Source: JBJXGV01 sp046160485 (GTDB taxonomy: Bacteria > Orphanbacterota > Orphanbacteria > JBJXGV01). Taken from it: a stretch of 64,000 nt of DNA. Every line of letters starts with the position of its first letter. The first letter of the stretch is position 1. Below the pieces are notes generated by a model, which was given only the letters and a program-made list of their open reading frames with translations, searched no databases and was not told the DNA's origin. The position numbers and the translations under genes are program-made. Below, piece by piece: positions 17,139-25,066 of this stretch. Location of the stretch: NCBI GenBank assembly GCA_046160485.1, contig JBJXGV010000060.1, forward strand, positions 1 through 64,000, read 5' to 3'.

Positions 17139-17613
17139 ATGCTCGCAGATTTCACCGAGCGGCTGCGCGGCACGGTTGATCGATTGGCGCCGCTGCTGCA
17201 CGACGTGCCCGCGCCGCGCGCGCGCGCAGCTCGACGGCTCGTGGTCCATTCTCCAGAACGCGGGGCATCTCGGCGACGTCGAGGAACTCTGGACGCAGCG
17301 CGTCGATGATCTTCGGGCGCGGCGCGCGGTCTACGCGCCCGCCGATTCGGTGCGCTGCGCTCAACTCGCGGAGGCGCACCAAGCCGCGTCGTCGGAGGAT
17401 GTGCTGCGCTACTTCGCGGGGCGACGCGCGCCGTTCCTCGCCGCGCTCGCGTCCGCCGACGAGCCACTGCAGCGCGCGGAAGCATTTCACGAGCGGCTGA
17501 GATGCCCGATGCGCCTAGTCGATCTCGCGCAATTCGTCGCGGAGCACGACTTTCATCATCTGCTCCGAATCCGAGTGCTGCGGGGGCAGCTTGGAGTCGG
17601 CGCCGGCGGCTGA
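17139..17613 (+). pseudogene. DinB-family protein, frameshifted
   Basis: Two overlapping frames each carry half of a DinB-like four-helix protein. Frame 1, from the ATG at 17139, gives MLADFTERLRGTVDRLAPLL. The frame one base over gives GSWSILQNAGHLGDVEELW, QRAEAFHERLRC and LAQFVAEHDFHHLLRI. The conserved histidines (NAGH and EHDFHH) of the metal site are in the second frame. The shift lies in the alternating CG run at about 17212-17235, where one extra base (or a two-base loss) would explain it. It may be a real loss or a sequencing error in a CG repeat. Confidence 0.7.
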
Positions 17614-17682
17614 CGCTCGACGCGGCTCCCGCGAGTCACCGCTGTCCGCGCGCCGATCTTGGGCGAGCCATTCGCGGGCTCG

Positions 17683-18090
17683 TCAGCCGAGCGGTCGTTT
17701 GCGGATCAACCGCCAGTGTGCGAGGTAAAGCGGCATCCCGACAATCATGAACGCGAGGCTGGTCGATGCGTCGCGCTGGCGTTGCGCGGTGACGACGTCG
17801 AGCTTCGCGCTCGTTTCGCGCCAGTTCTCGTAGTCGGCGAGCCACTGCTGGATCGTCTCGCGCTGCTCCTCCGTGACGGCGTCGCTCGAGGCCCAGCGCT
17901 CCATGTCGGGGCGCATCGCCGGCATCGGCGGCTGGCGCGCGTAGATCCGCTGCTCGTTGTCCGCCTGCGTGAAGACGAACGCCTTCAACCCCATGTCGAC
18001 GAATCGTACGCCGCCGATCGTGATGAACACGAGTCCTAGCAGCGCGAAGATGTAGAGATAGATCGTGCGAACAACCGAGTCGCGTTCCAT
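17683..18090 (-). CDS. Small membrane protein with two helices
   Basis: 135 residues, family not certain. Helix one is IYLYIFALLGLVFITIGGVRF and helix two is AFMIVGMPLYLAHWRLI; between them is a charged about 70-residue loop with a helical run (EEQRETIQQWLADYENWRET). The first helix resembles membrane proteins of the DUF5671 kind. AGGAAGG precedes the ATG. Confidence 0.75.
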   Translation of the reverse strand: MERDSVVRTIYLYIFALLGLVFITIGGVRFVDMGLKAFVFTQADNEQRIYARQPPMPAMRPDMERWASSDAVTEEQRETIQQWLADYENWRETSAKLDVVTAQRQRDASTSLAFMIVGMPLYLAHWRLIRKRPLG

Positions 18091-18365
18091 GGCGATAGCA
18101 CCTTCCTAGGGGTGTGAGGGGCGCGGCGGTCTCGGCGCTCAGATTCTCGGATCGCGCGCCACGGTGCATGACTGCATCGCGCGACCATACTGTAACGCTC
18201 CCGCGCGGCCGAGGGAACATCGCCGCGGGAAAGTCGAGCCGCGCGGTCGTTATCAGTGCTTCGCCGATCCAGACAGCCCAGTCGCGCTCGAAAATTCGCG
18301 ATGCCGAGAGGCGCGACGGACCGAGCCATCTGGTGATCGGTCGCCCGATGGGCAAGGAGGAAGCG

Positions 18366-19631
18366 ATGATGTGCGCAAGGACGGCTTCACCGGTAGACCC
18401 AGATCGGTCGGCGTGCCGCGCCGGCTTTCGCAGCACGAGCGCATCGTCGCTCGCGCTGGCGTTGTGCTGCGTCGGCGTGCTCGTATCCGCGTCAGCCCAG
18501 CACGCGGCAGCGGGCGCTTGGGTGACGGGAATCACGATGACGAGGACTCCCGTCGGTAGCGACTACGATGTGACCGTCACGGTGTCCGTGCGAACCGGTA
18601 CCAATCCTCCCGGATATCCGGGAGGCACGGTCGTGACCTGCATGCACGTGCAAGAAGAAGACATCTGCTTCGACGAGGACATCTTCGATGGCCCCGTGAC
18701 GATCACCGTCGCCGCGGCCGGCGGGACCGCCACGACGACGCTCGGCCCTTTTCGGTATCCGTGTTCGTGGGGGAACGATATCGGAGTCGAAGTCGAGAGC
18801 CTCACAGGATTCAAAGGTCGGAGTGAATCGAGCTCACTTCCTCGCAGCTCGGGCATGATCGATGCGGACGAGTGCGGCCCGAGTATCCCGGTCGGCGATC
18901 TCACGCTGACCTCCGAGGTCTTCTCCAACCCGAATCTCTGGAACTTCATGACGGCCGATGAGCCGAACCCGGTCGTTCCCGTCGCGCGCGGCGTCGAAGG
19001 CGACACGGGGATTCCGATCATCGGGTTCACGACGCGTGCACTGCGCGATCCTCGAGAGATCGGGTACGATTTCTACGAGTTGTCGGTCTCGACGATGGTT
19101 CCAGAGTTCGCGACGCGCGAGGTGCGCGCAGCTGGTCCGAATGTGTGGCCGGGCCCCGAGCCCACCGAATTTTCTCGCTACGGAGTTCCCGTGAGCCTCG
19201 TGCCCATCCACGCGTACGATGCCCCGCTCGATGACGTGCGCCTCGCCGAAATCTTTCTCGTCGACGCCGAGCGGCAGCTCCCTCGAGTTCGCGTGTTCGG
19301 CGGCGACGTCGGTTCGGCGGTCGATGTCGTTCATCCCGACGCCGGCGCGCGTTCGCCCACGAGTCCGCTCGGAAGCGCGCCGAACCCGTTTCGCTCCGAG
19401 ACGGCGATCCGGTTCCATCTCGAGCAACCGGGATCGGCGAGAGTGCGCGTATTCGACGGGAGCGGCAGGCTGGTCCGCGACATTCCCGTGCACGCATCGG
19501 CCTCCGGAGTTCAAAACGTCTTCTGGGATGGGCGCGATGGGGCGGGCGTCGTTCAATCGAGCGGAGTCTATTTTTACGATGTCGCAACCGCGCGATGGCG
19601 CGGACGAGGGCGAATGACGATGCTGCGCTGA
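18366..19631 (+). CDS. Secreted protein with FlgD-like C-terminal domain
   Basis: 421 residues; ATG at 18366 (AAGGAGG, 5-nt spacer; a second ATG follows immediately). Signal peptide to about residue 52. The mature N-terminal half is beta-rich and has cysteines (VVTCMHVQEEDICF, YPCSWGND, DADECGPS) suited to disulfides. No enzyme motif is recognised. The C-terminal about 90 residues carry PNPFRSETAIRFHLEQPG, VRVFDGSGRLVRDI, WDGRDGAGVVQSSGVYFYD: the module also seen at 4927, 12763, 22537, 29485 and 62651. Confidence 0.82.
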   Translation: MMCARTASPVDPDRSACRAGFRSTSASSLALALCCVGVLVSASAQHAAAGAWVTGITMTRTPVGSDYDVTVTVSVRTGTNPPGYPGGTVVTCMHVQEEDICFDEDIFDGPVTITVAAAGGTATTTLGPFRYPCSWGNDIGVEVESLTGFKGRSESSSLPRSSGMIDADECGPSIPVGDLTLTSEVFSNPNLWNFMTADEPNPVVPVARGVEGDTGIPIIGFTTRALRDPREIGYDFYELSVSTMVPEFATREVRAAGPNVWPGPEPTEFSRYGVPVSLVPIHAYDAPLDDVRLAEIFLVDAERQLPRVRVFGGDVGSAVDVVHPDAGARSPTSPLGSAPNPFRSETAIRFHLEQPGSARVRVFDGSGRLVRDIPVHASASGVQNVFWDGRDGAGVVQSSGVYFYDVATARWRGRGRMTMLR

Positions 19632-19659
19632 TCGGTCCGGTGCGCACGCCGAGCGCCCG

Positions 19660-19689
19660 AGTCGGCCTGACGAATTCGTCGGGCCGACT
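19660..19689. repeat. 30-nt near-perfect palindrome
   Basis: AGTCGGCCTGACGAA followed by TTCGTCGGGCCGACT: both halves pair except one T-G position. It lies 28 nt past the stop of the plus-strand gene and before the cold-shock terminator, so it may end plus-strand transcripts. Confidence 0.6.
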
Positions 19690-19705
19690 CGATGCTAAAA
19701 GCGAA

Positions 19706-19733
19706 ACGGAGGCGCGAGTGATCGCGCCTCCGT
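19706..19733 (-). terminator. Rho-independent terminator of the cold-shock gene
   Basis: Perfect 12-bp stem ACGGAGGCGCGA / TCGCGCCTCCGT with a 4-nt loop. On the minus strand it is followed by TTTCGCTTTT, 27 nt after the csp stop. Confidence 0.75.
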
Positions 19734-19760
19734 CGGGTATTCACGAGATCTTCTATTCAG

Positions 19761-19970
19761 CTATGCGAGGGTAACGCCTTCCGCCTGGGGCCCCTTCGGA
19801 CCTTCAGTCACCTCGAACTCCACAGCCTGACCTTCCGCGAGCGTCTTGAAACCTTCGCCGCGAATCGCCGAGAAGTGGACGAAGACATCCTTGCCGCCCT
19901 CGCGCTCGATAAATCCGAATCCCTTGGTCTCGTTGAACCACTTCACCTTGCCCTGCAGTCTTGCTGACAT
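19761..19970 (-). CDS. Cold-shock protein (CspA family)
   Basis: 69-residue single cold-shock domain, an OB-fold RNA chaperone. RNP1 (KGFGFIE) and RNP2 (VFVHFSAI) are intact, and the chain starts GKVKWFNETKG and ends GPQAEGVTLA, the usual length. GAGGAGAAG lies just before the ATG. The predicted promoter is 228 bases upstream, leaving a leader of about 220 nt, as in cspA-type genes whose leaders sense temperature. A strong terminator follows. Confidence 0.96.
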   Translation of the reverse strand: MSARLQGKVKWFNETKGFGFIEREGGKDVFVHFSAIRGEGFKTLAEGQAVEFEVTEGPKGPQAEGVTLA

Positions 19971-20197
19971 TTCTTCTCCTCATTCGATCTGTACGTACCG
20001 GCAATTGGTCACCCCGCCTGGCCGGCACCAACGGAGGGGCGAGTCGTTCCTACTGGTCCGCGCCCGAATTGCAGGGGCGCTTTCACGAGCGTTGCCTTAA
20101 GCCTCCGGCGAGCGGTATGAAAACGGGCCGGCCCGACAAAGAGCCAGGCGACCCAACACCACTTACCTGGAAAGACAATCGCTTGAACGACGGGAGC

Positions 20198-20226
20198 AAT
20201 ATAAGCGATCAGGCCCGACCGTGGAA
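20198..20226 (-). promoter_or_regulatory. Predicted cold-shock promoter with A-tract
   Basis: Minus strand TTCCAC, 17-nt spacer, TATATT. Immediately upstream of the -35 is A8 preceded by a C9 run (T8 at 20229-20236 and G9 at 20238-20246 on the plus strand). The A-tract is placed like an UP element and stands out in this GC-rich DNA. Confidence 0.55.
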
Positions 20227-20285
20227 GCTTTTTTTTAGGGGGGGGGGAAGGAAACGCCCGCGTCAGGGAATCGGTCGGCCGCGGC

Positions 20286-20657
20286 TTACTCGTCGCGCGG
20301 CGCCTTGCGCGGGATTTCGGGAGCGGGGCGGTACGCGTCGAGCCAGTGGCGGATCGTGAAGATCGGGTGCGCGAGGAGCATTCGCGGGCCCGAATAGCGC
20401 ATCACCGCCTTGATTTGCGCGCGCCGGTCCTTCTGATAGCAATGAATCGGGCACTTCGTGCAGGGAGGCTTCTCTTCGTGGTAGGGGCACTTCTCGATCC
20501 GCCGCGTCGCGTACGCGAGAAGTTCCGCGCACTCGCCGCACTCGGCGCGCGCGCTGCTGGCGGGGGTGTGATGCCCCCGGCAGAAGATCTCGATCATCGC
20601 CGCGATCGTGCGGCGTTCGCGCTCGAGGCGCGGCGGCAAGTCCGTGATGCTGCTCAC
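20286..20657 (-). CDS. YgbA-type nitrous-oxide-stimulated promoter family protein
   Basis: 123 residues, GTG start. The pattern matches the YgbA family: RERRTIAAMIEIFCRGHH, CGECAELLAYATRRIEKCPYHEEKPPCTKCPIHCY and IKAVMRYSGPRMLLAHPIFTIRHWLD. The seven or so cysteines could bind metal or an Fe-S cluster. The E. coli gene is induced by nitrosative stress (NsrR regulon); the biochemical role is unclear. No Shine-Dalgarno is seen, and a TAGACT box ends 7 nt before the GTG, so the mRNA may be leaderless. Confidence 0.9.
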   Translation of the reverse strand: MSSITDLPPRLERERRTIAAMIEIFCRGHHTPASSARAECGECAELLAYATRRIEKCPYHEEKPPCTKCPIHCYQKDRRAQIKAVMRYSGPRMLLAHPIFTIRHWLDAYRPAPEIPRKAPRDE

Positions 20658-20664
20658 GCCGCCG

Positions 20665-20670
20665 AGTCTA
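20665..20670 (-). promoter_or_regulatory. -10 box of a possibly leaderless ygbA-type mRNA
   Basis: TAGACT followed by 7 nt and then the GTG start; there is no ribosome site in between. The -35 is weak. Confidence 0.35.
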
Positions 20671-20740
20671 CACGCTTGCGGGGACTTGCACCTGCGACAT
20701 CATGGCGCATGAAATCGGGCCGCGCGCAACACGTCGCGCA

Positions 20741-20769
20741 TTGACACGCGCGTGAGGCGGCACTACCGT
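20741..20769 (+). promoter_or_regulatory. Predicted promoter (TTGACA-17-TACCGT)
   Basis: Consensus -35 and a TAnnnT -10 with 17-nt spacing; drives the secreted protein gene at 20984 with a leader of about 205 nt. Confidence 0.5.
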
Positions 20770-20983
20770 CCGATCGGTCGTGCAGCGTGCGCCTCGACGC
20801 GCGCTCGTTCGGCGTCATCCGATCTTCGCATCTGCCCCTCCCTCCGCCCGGCGTCCTCTTCGCCACGCCACGTCGCACACCGCCACGGCCGCGTCTTCTC
20901 GTGGGCCTCGCGAGTTCCGCGAGGGCGTCCGCGAGATTCGTTCCTCGCCAGGAGCGACAGGCTCCAGAACAAGGGGGGTCCTC

Positions 20984-21466
20984 ATGAAACGGCGTGTCTT
21001 CTTGATCGGTCTCTTCGCGCTCGTGATCGCGGTCGCGTGGGCGACCGGCGCGGCGGCGCAGCGGAACGCGGGGAGCGTCGCGCTTTCGCCCGGCTCGTCG
21101 CACGACATCATGTTCGACGGCTACTGCGACGGCCTCCACATCGAGATCGACAACGAGGGATGCATCAACGGCTACCAGATCGCGATCGGCAATTGCGTGA
21201 GCGGCGACATCCTCGGCACGCTCGCGCACCGCTTCAACCGCGCGTTCCTCGCGATCAACTACACTTGTGACGCGTCGTTCGGCTGCGACGAGAGCAGGGT
21301 AGGGTGCATCCACACCGTGCTCCGCGGCGACCGGACATGGACGCATTACTGCCACGAGGCCACCGGCATGCAGGTGCTCAACTCGGGGACGTGGAGCGTG
21401 AAGGCGCCGTCTCGTAATCCGGAGGCGATTCGAGAGACGCTGCCGGTTTCGACCGAGCGGCGTTGA
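20984..21466 (+). CDS. Secreted cysteine-rich hypothetical protein
   Basis: 160 residues from the ATG at 20984 (AAGGGGGG upstream). Signal peptide MKRRVFLIGLFALVIAVAWATGAAAQ. The mature domain has eight cysteines in the order YCDG, GCING, NCVSG, YTCDASFGCDES, GCIHT, YCHEA, which suggests four disulfides. GCINGYQIAIGNCVSGDILG is a hydrophobic core stretch. No family recognised. Confidence 0.78.
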   Translation: MKRRVFLIGLFALVIAVAWATGAAAQRNAGSVALSPGSSHDIMFDGYCDGLHIEIDNEGCINGYQIAIGNCVSGDILGTLAHRFNRAFLAINYTCDASFGCDESRVGCIHTVLRGDRTWTHYCHEATGMQVLNSGTWSVKAPSRNPEAIRETLPVSTERR

Positions 21467-21544
21467 TCGCGTAACGCGCTTCGGCGCAACCAGCGATCTC
21501 CCGCATCGAAATCGCTGGCGCACGTGAACTGGATACTGCTTCGG

Positions 21545-21569
21545 GGCCCCGGCCTGGTGAGCCGGGGCC
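21545..21569 (+). terminator. GC hairpin
   Basis: Perfect 9-bp stem GGCCCCGGC / GCCGGGGCC with a 7-nt loop, 78 nt past the stop of the secreted protein gene; no T-run. Confidence 0.45.
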
Positions 21570-21638
21570 TCGCCCGCTTGCGTGCGGCGCTCTGCGTCGA
21601 GCGTCGCGTGCGGATGCGCCGGCGCGACGCGGCGCGCG

Positions 21639-21668
21639 TTGGCGCCCCGTCCGCGGCGGGGCTAGATT
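21639..21668 (+). promoter_or_regulatory. Predicted promoter (TTGGCG-18-TAGATT)
   Basis: Lies 25 nt upstream of the truncated kinase ATG at 21694, so the remnant may still be transcribed. Confidence 0.4.
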
Positions 21669-21693
21669 CTTGGCGCCTCCCGAGGAGTTCGCG

Positions 21694-22173
21694 ATGCCGC
21701 TGACCGCCGGAGAAACGCTCGGCCCGTACCAACTTATCGAAATCGTCGGCGAAGGCGGGATGGGCGTCGTCTGGAGGGCGGTCGATTCGCGGCTCGATCG
21801 CGAGGTCGCGATTAAGGTTCTTCCCGACGCCGTCGCGGCCGACCCGCAGCGTCTCGTTCGCCTCGAGCGCGAAGCGAAAGCGGTCGCCGCTCTCAATCAC
21901 CCGAATATCGTGACCATTCACTCGATCGAGGAGGCCGGCGGGCGCCAGTTCTTCACGATGGAACTCGTGTGCGGGCGCTCGCTCGAGGACGTGATTCCGC
22001 CGGGCGGCCTGCCGTTCGCTGCGTTCTTCGACCTCGCGATACCGATTTGCGACGCGCTCGCGGCGGCGCACGCGCGCGGCATCGCGCACACCGCGTGGAT
22101 CGAACACGACAGCAACCTGAACTCCATCCGGGAACTCCCGCGCTACGTGGCGCTCGTAGAGCGGTGGCGTTGA
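21694..22173 (+). pseudogene. Ser/Thr protein kinase gene with internal in-frame deletion
   Basis: 159 residues from the ATG at 21694 (GAGGAG, 6-nt spacer). The N-lobe of a Hanks-type kinase is intact: GPYQLIEIVGEGGMGVVWRA, the Lys motif VAIKVLPD and HPNIVTIHSIEE, on to ALAAAHARGIAH. Normally HRDLKPAN would follow. Instead the chain jumps to TAWIEHDSNLNSIRELPRY, which resembles the extreme C-terminus of large kinase/TPR proteins. The catalytic loop, DFG and activation segment are missing, so it cannot be an active kinase. An internal deletion of a full-length gene is the simplest explanation; an assembly collapse is the alternative. Confidence 0.75.
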
Positions 22174-22381
22174 CGGGGCGGTCCGCGCGCGCTGCGTTCG
22201 CACGGACACCGTCAACGTGAACACGAGCGTGACCGGCCTCCGTCGCGTCCCACTGATCGCCAAGAAATATCGAATCTGCGTGGAATAAACCGGCCGCTCC
22301 GGTGTGGAACGTCTCCCGCCGCGACGGGGCACCCCGCCGATCTTCACCGAGTACGACGATGTACCACGAAGGGAGACGAGC

Positions 22382-22540
22382 ATGGCCAGCACGCTGCTGT
22401 TGGGTAAGTGCCCACACTGTAAGGGCCCGCGGAAGTACACCTCGGAGGCCGCGCCCGCGAAGCGGTCCTGGCTGACATGCCCGAGCCCGACCTGCGCGTC
22501 GAATCCGAAGAAGGCCCGCCGCCAGTGGAGCGGGAATTAA
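22382..22540 (+). CDS. Small zinc-ribbon-like protein (52 aa)
   Basis: 52 residues from the ATG at 22382 (GAAGGGAGA upstream). Two cysteine pairs, CPHC (10, 13) and CPSPTC (36, 41), could bind zinc in a minimal ribbon. The chain is basic (KKARRQW at the end), suiting nucleic-acid contact. Family not recognised. Its stop overlaps the stop of the convergent FG-GAP gene within a shared TTAA. Confidence 0.7.
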   Translation: MASTLLLGKCPHCKGPRKYTSEAAPAKRSWLTCPSPTCASNPKKARRQWSGN

Positions 22541-24228
22541 CGCACGAACCGGACCCTCGCCGTCTCAACCCGCGCGCCGGATTGGACTCTGACGAAGTAG
22601 ACGCCCGATGGCAGAATGCGGCCGTTCTTATCGCGGGCGTCGATCGTCTCGGTGTGCCGGCCCGCTGTCCTGCTTCCGGCGTACGGCGTTCCCACCCGCC
22701 TGCCCGCGATGTCGAAGAGGTCGACCCGCACATCGCTCGGTGCGCGCAGGCTATAGACGACCGTCGCACTCGTGCGTGCGGGATTCGGGTAGATGCCCTC
22801 GACCAACAGGTCAGGTGTCCGACCGATTGCTCCGTCGATCGGCACATCGGTCGCAGTCAGCGCGGCACCAGCGAATAGATAGGCGATTCCCTCGTATGCC
22901 TGTCCATTCGACGCAGTGTATGCGCCGACGATGAGATCTGCGAAGCCGTCGTCGTCGACGTCGCCCGCGCCGGCCGCGCCGAGCCCGAAGCCGCTGCTCG
23001 CCTGATTTCCATCGATCGTCAACCGCGGCGCGGCGCCAAGACCGCTCGGCGAACCGAACCAGACAAGCGCTCGGCCTTCGTTGAGTTGATCAACGTCGAA
23101 ACTACTTGCCCCGACGACGATGTCGTCGTAGCCGTCGCTGTTCAGATCCCCGGCCGGCGCCGCAGGCATGCCGAGGTACGCCTGTGCTTGATCGCTTTCG
23201 AACGTCCAGTCGGGCGAGCCATTCGGGACAGTGGGAGTGCCATAGAAGAGACTGACCCGGCCCTCGTTGAGCTGGCCGTTGTCAAATTCCCACGCGCCGA
23301 CAACGATTTCGTCATATCCATCACCATCGACGTCACCGGCCGAGCCGACGCTGATGCCGAACGCAGCCCGCGCCTGATCGCTTTCGGCTGTCCACGCCGG
23401 CGCTGCGCCGAGCCCGGTCGGAGAGCCGAGATAAAGAAACGTCTTCCCCTCGTCCGTTTGACCGTTGTCGAAGGCGGAGGCGCCAATGATCGCATCATCG
23501 AATCCATCGCCATTGACGTCGCCGGCTGCGACAGAAATCCCAAAGGCGGACGACTGCTGGTTGCCTTCGACTATCCACGACGGCGTCGCCGGTAGGCCCG
23601 AGGCCGAACCGTGGTAGGCGTAGACGCGACCCTCCTGCGCCTCGGCGCCACCGTAGTATGGAGAGCCAACGACGACATCGGCGAAGCCATCGCCGTTCAC
23701 GTCTCCTGTTGCGCAGAGGGAAAACCCGAAGTCGGAGTAACTGTGCTCGCCGTTCGCGATCCAGTCGGGCCCGGGAGAAAGTCCGCTCGAGGATCCGTAG
23801 TGGAGTTGGGCGCGGCCGAGCGGCATCAAAGCGGTGCCGTAGAAGCGCGAGCCGACGAGGACGTCGTCAAAGCCGTCGCCATTGACGTCGCCTGCTGACA
23901 CGGAGTGGCCCATTATCGCGCTGAATAAGTTGCCCTCGATGTTCCAGGCCGGACTGAGCTCAAGGCCGGCTTGCGAGCCGAGAAACAGGACGGCGCGCCC
24001 CTCTGCGCCATCGCCGTTCTCAAAATTGGGGGCGCCGATCACCACGTCGCCATAGGCATCGCCATTGACGTCGCCTGCGGCCGACACGGACCAGCCGAAC
24101 TCGGCGCCGCTGACTCCGCCTTCCGCGAACCACGCCGGCGGGACACTCGGCACGGCGTGGAGGACGCCCGGAAAGAAAACAAGTGTCGCGAAAGCGATGA
24201 CAACGTGAGCGCTGAGTGGATTTCGCAT
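22537..24228 (-). CDS. Secreted FG-GAP repeat (integrin-like propeller) protein
   Basis: 563 residues from the ATG at 24228 (AAGGAG, 8-nt spacer). A signal peptide is followed by seven FG-GAP repeats of about 60 residues with the Ca-binding core GDVNGDGFDDVVIGA and a strand like EGRVSLFYGSPSG. Seven blades would close one beta-propeller, as in integrin alpha chains. The C-terminal module (YPNPARTSATVVYSL, VRVDLFDIAGRRV, SGVYFVRVQSG) is the FlgD-like sorting-type domain. A surface binding role is likely; the ligand is unknown. Confidence 0.92.
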   Translation of the reverse strand: MRNPLSAHVVIAFATLVFFPGVLHAVPSVPPAWFAEGGVSGAEFGWSVSAAGDVNGDAYGDVVIGAPNFENGDGAEGRAVLFLGSQAGLELSPAWNIEGNLFSAIMGHSVSAGDVNGDGFDDVLVGSRFYGTALMPLGRAQLHYGSSSGLSPGPDWIANGEHSYSDFGFSLCATGDVNGDGFADVVVGSPYYGGAEAQEGRVYAYHGSASGLPATPSWIVEGNQQSSAFGISVAAGDVNGDGFDDAIIGASAFDNGQTDEGKTFLYLGSPTGLGAAPAWTAESDQARAAFGISVGSAGDVDGDGYDEIVVGAWEFDNGQLNEGRVSLFYGTPTVPNGSPDWTFESDQAQAYLGMPAAPAGDLNSDGYDDIVVGASSFDVDQLNEGRALVWFGSPSGLGAAPRLTIDGNQASSGFGLGAAGAGDVDDDGFADLIVGAYTASNGQAYEGIAYLFAGAALTATDVPIDGAIGRTPDLLVEGIYPNPARTSATVVYSLRAPSDVRVDLFDIAGRRVGTPYAGSRTAGRHTETIDARDKNGRILPSGVYFVRVQSGARVETARVRFVR

Positions 24229-24455
24229 GGTGGGGTCTCCTTGCGAGTTCGGGCTGTCTGCTAGCCGAGTCGCGTCGATCGGAAGCCCGCGAACTCTGCT
24301 GCTATTCGTGCCGGAGGGGTCGCAGCCCACTCTAGCGAGGCGCTCGCTGCGTCGCAAGCCGCCGCGAAGCGCTGTGCTACGTGCCGCACATGTTCCGGGT
24401 TTGTGCGAGAGCCTCCGAACCGTAGGCGTCGCGGGGCAGCCTAGGCTCGCGCGCC

Positions 24456-24484
24456 TTGTGACGGCGCGGCGCGCGGCGTAGGCT
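24456..24484 (+). promoter_or_regulatory. Promoter of the sigma factor gene, leaderless spacing
   Basis: TTGTGA, 17-nt spacer, TAGGCT, then only 6 nt (CCGCGC) to the ATG at 24491. No Shine-Dalgarno fits, so transcription probably begins at the start codon. Confidence 0.5.
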
Positions 24485-24490
24485 CCGCGC

Positions 24491-25066
24491 ATGCCGACTC
24501 CCTCCGAGGTCACGCGCACCTTCCTGCGATGGCGCGACGGCGACGGCTCGGCGCTCGAGGCGCTTCTGCCTCTCGTGTACGACGAGATGCGCCGTCTCGC
24601 GGGCTCGTATCTGCGCATGGAGCGCGAGGGCCACACGCTGCAGCCGACCGCGCTCGCGCACGAGGCGTACATCCGGCTGATCGACCAGCGTTCCGTCACA
24701 TGGGAAAGCCGCGCGCACTTCTTGGGTCTTGCGGCGCAGGCGATGCGGCGGATTCTCGCCGACCACGCGCGACGCCACGGCGCACAGAAGCGCGGCGGTG
24801 GAGCGGCGCGCGTTTCGCTCTCGCTCGAAGAGCACGACATCGCGGCGGACCCGGGCGACGTCGACATCCAGGAACTCGACACGGCGCTTGAAGACCTCGC
24901 GAACCTCGAACCGCGGCAAGCGCGCGTGGTCGAGCTGCGATTTTTCGGCGGGCTCTCGATCGACGAAGCGGGCGAGGTGCTCGGCGTTTCGCCGGCGACG
25001 GTCAAGCGCGACTGGACGCTGGCGCGCGCGTGGCTCTATCGCGAGCTGCGAGGCCCGGGCGCGTGA
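24491..25066 (+). CDS. ECF-type RNA polymerase sigma factor
   Basis: 191 residues of the ECF_sigma (PF07638-like) group. Region 2 reads LLPLVYDEMRRLAGSYLRME and LQPTALAHEAYIRLIDQ. Region 4 has ELDTALEDLANLEPRQARVVELRFFGGLSIDEAGEVLGVSPATVKRDWTLARAWL, with the HTH recognition helix near VSPATVKRDW. This branch commonly sits beside a Hanks-type kinase that phosphorylates or otherwise controls it, as here: the downstream kinase starts within the sigma stop (GTGA). The regulon is unknown. Confidence 0.95.
   Translation: MPTPSEVTRTFLRWRDGDGSALEALLPLVYDEMRRLAGSYLRMEREGHTLQPTALAHEAYIRLIDQRSVTWESRAHFLGLAAQAMRRILADHARRHGAQKRGGGAARVSLSLEEHDIAADPGDVDIQELDTALEDLANLEPRQARVVELRFFGGLSIDEAGEVLGVSPATVKRDWTLARAWLYRELRGPGA

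Larger units (their letters stand above)
20658..20983. other. Divergent intergenic region
   Basis: About 325 bases between divergent genes. It contains the TAGACT box of the ygbA-type gene (20665-20670, minus) and the promoter at 20741-20769 (plus). No further gene is apparent. Confidence 0.5.

Noticed and set aside
22604..24180. Repeated GTCGCC-type phrases resembling a direct-repeat array
   Set aside because: They are the codons of the FG-GAP repeats (GDVNGDG), not a CRISPR or mobile repeat.
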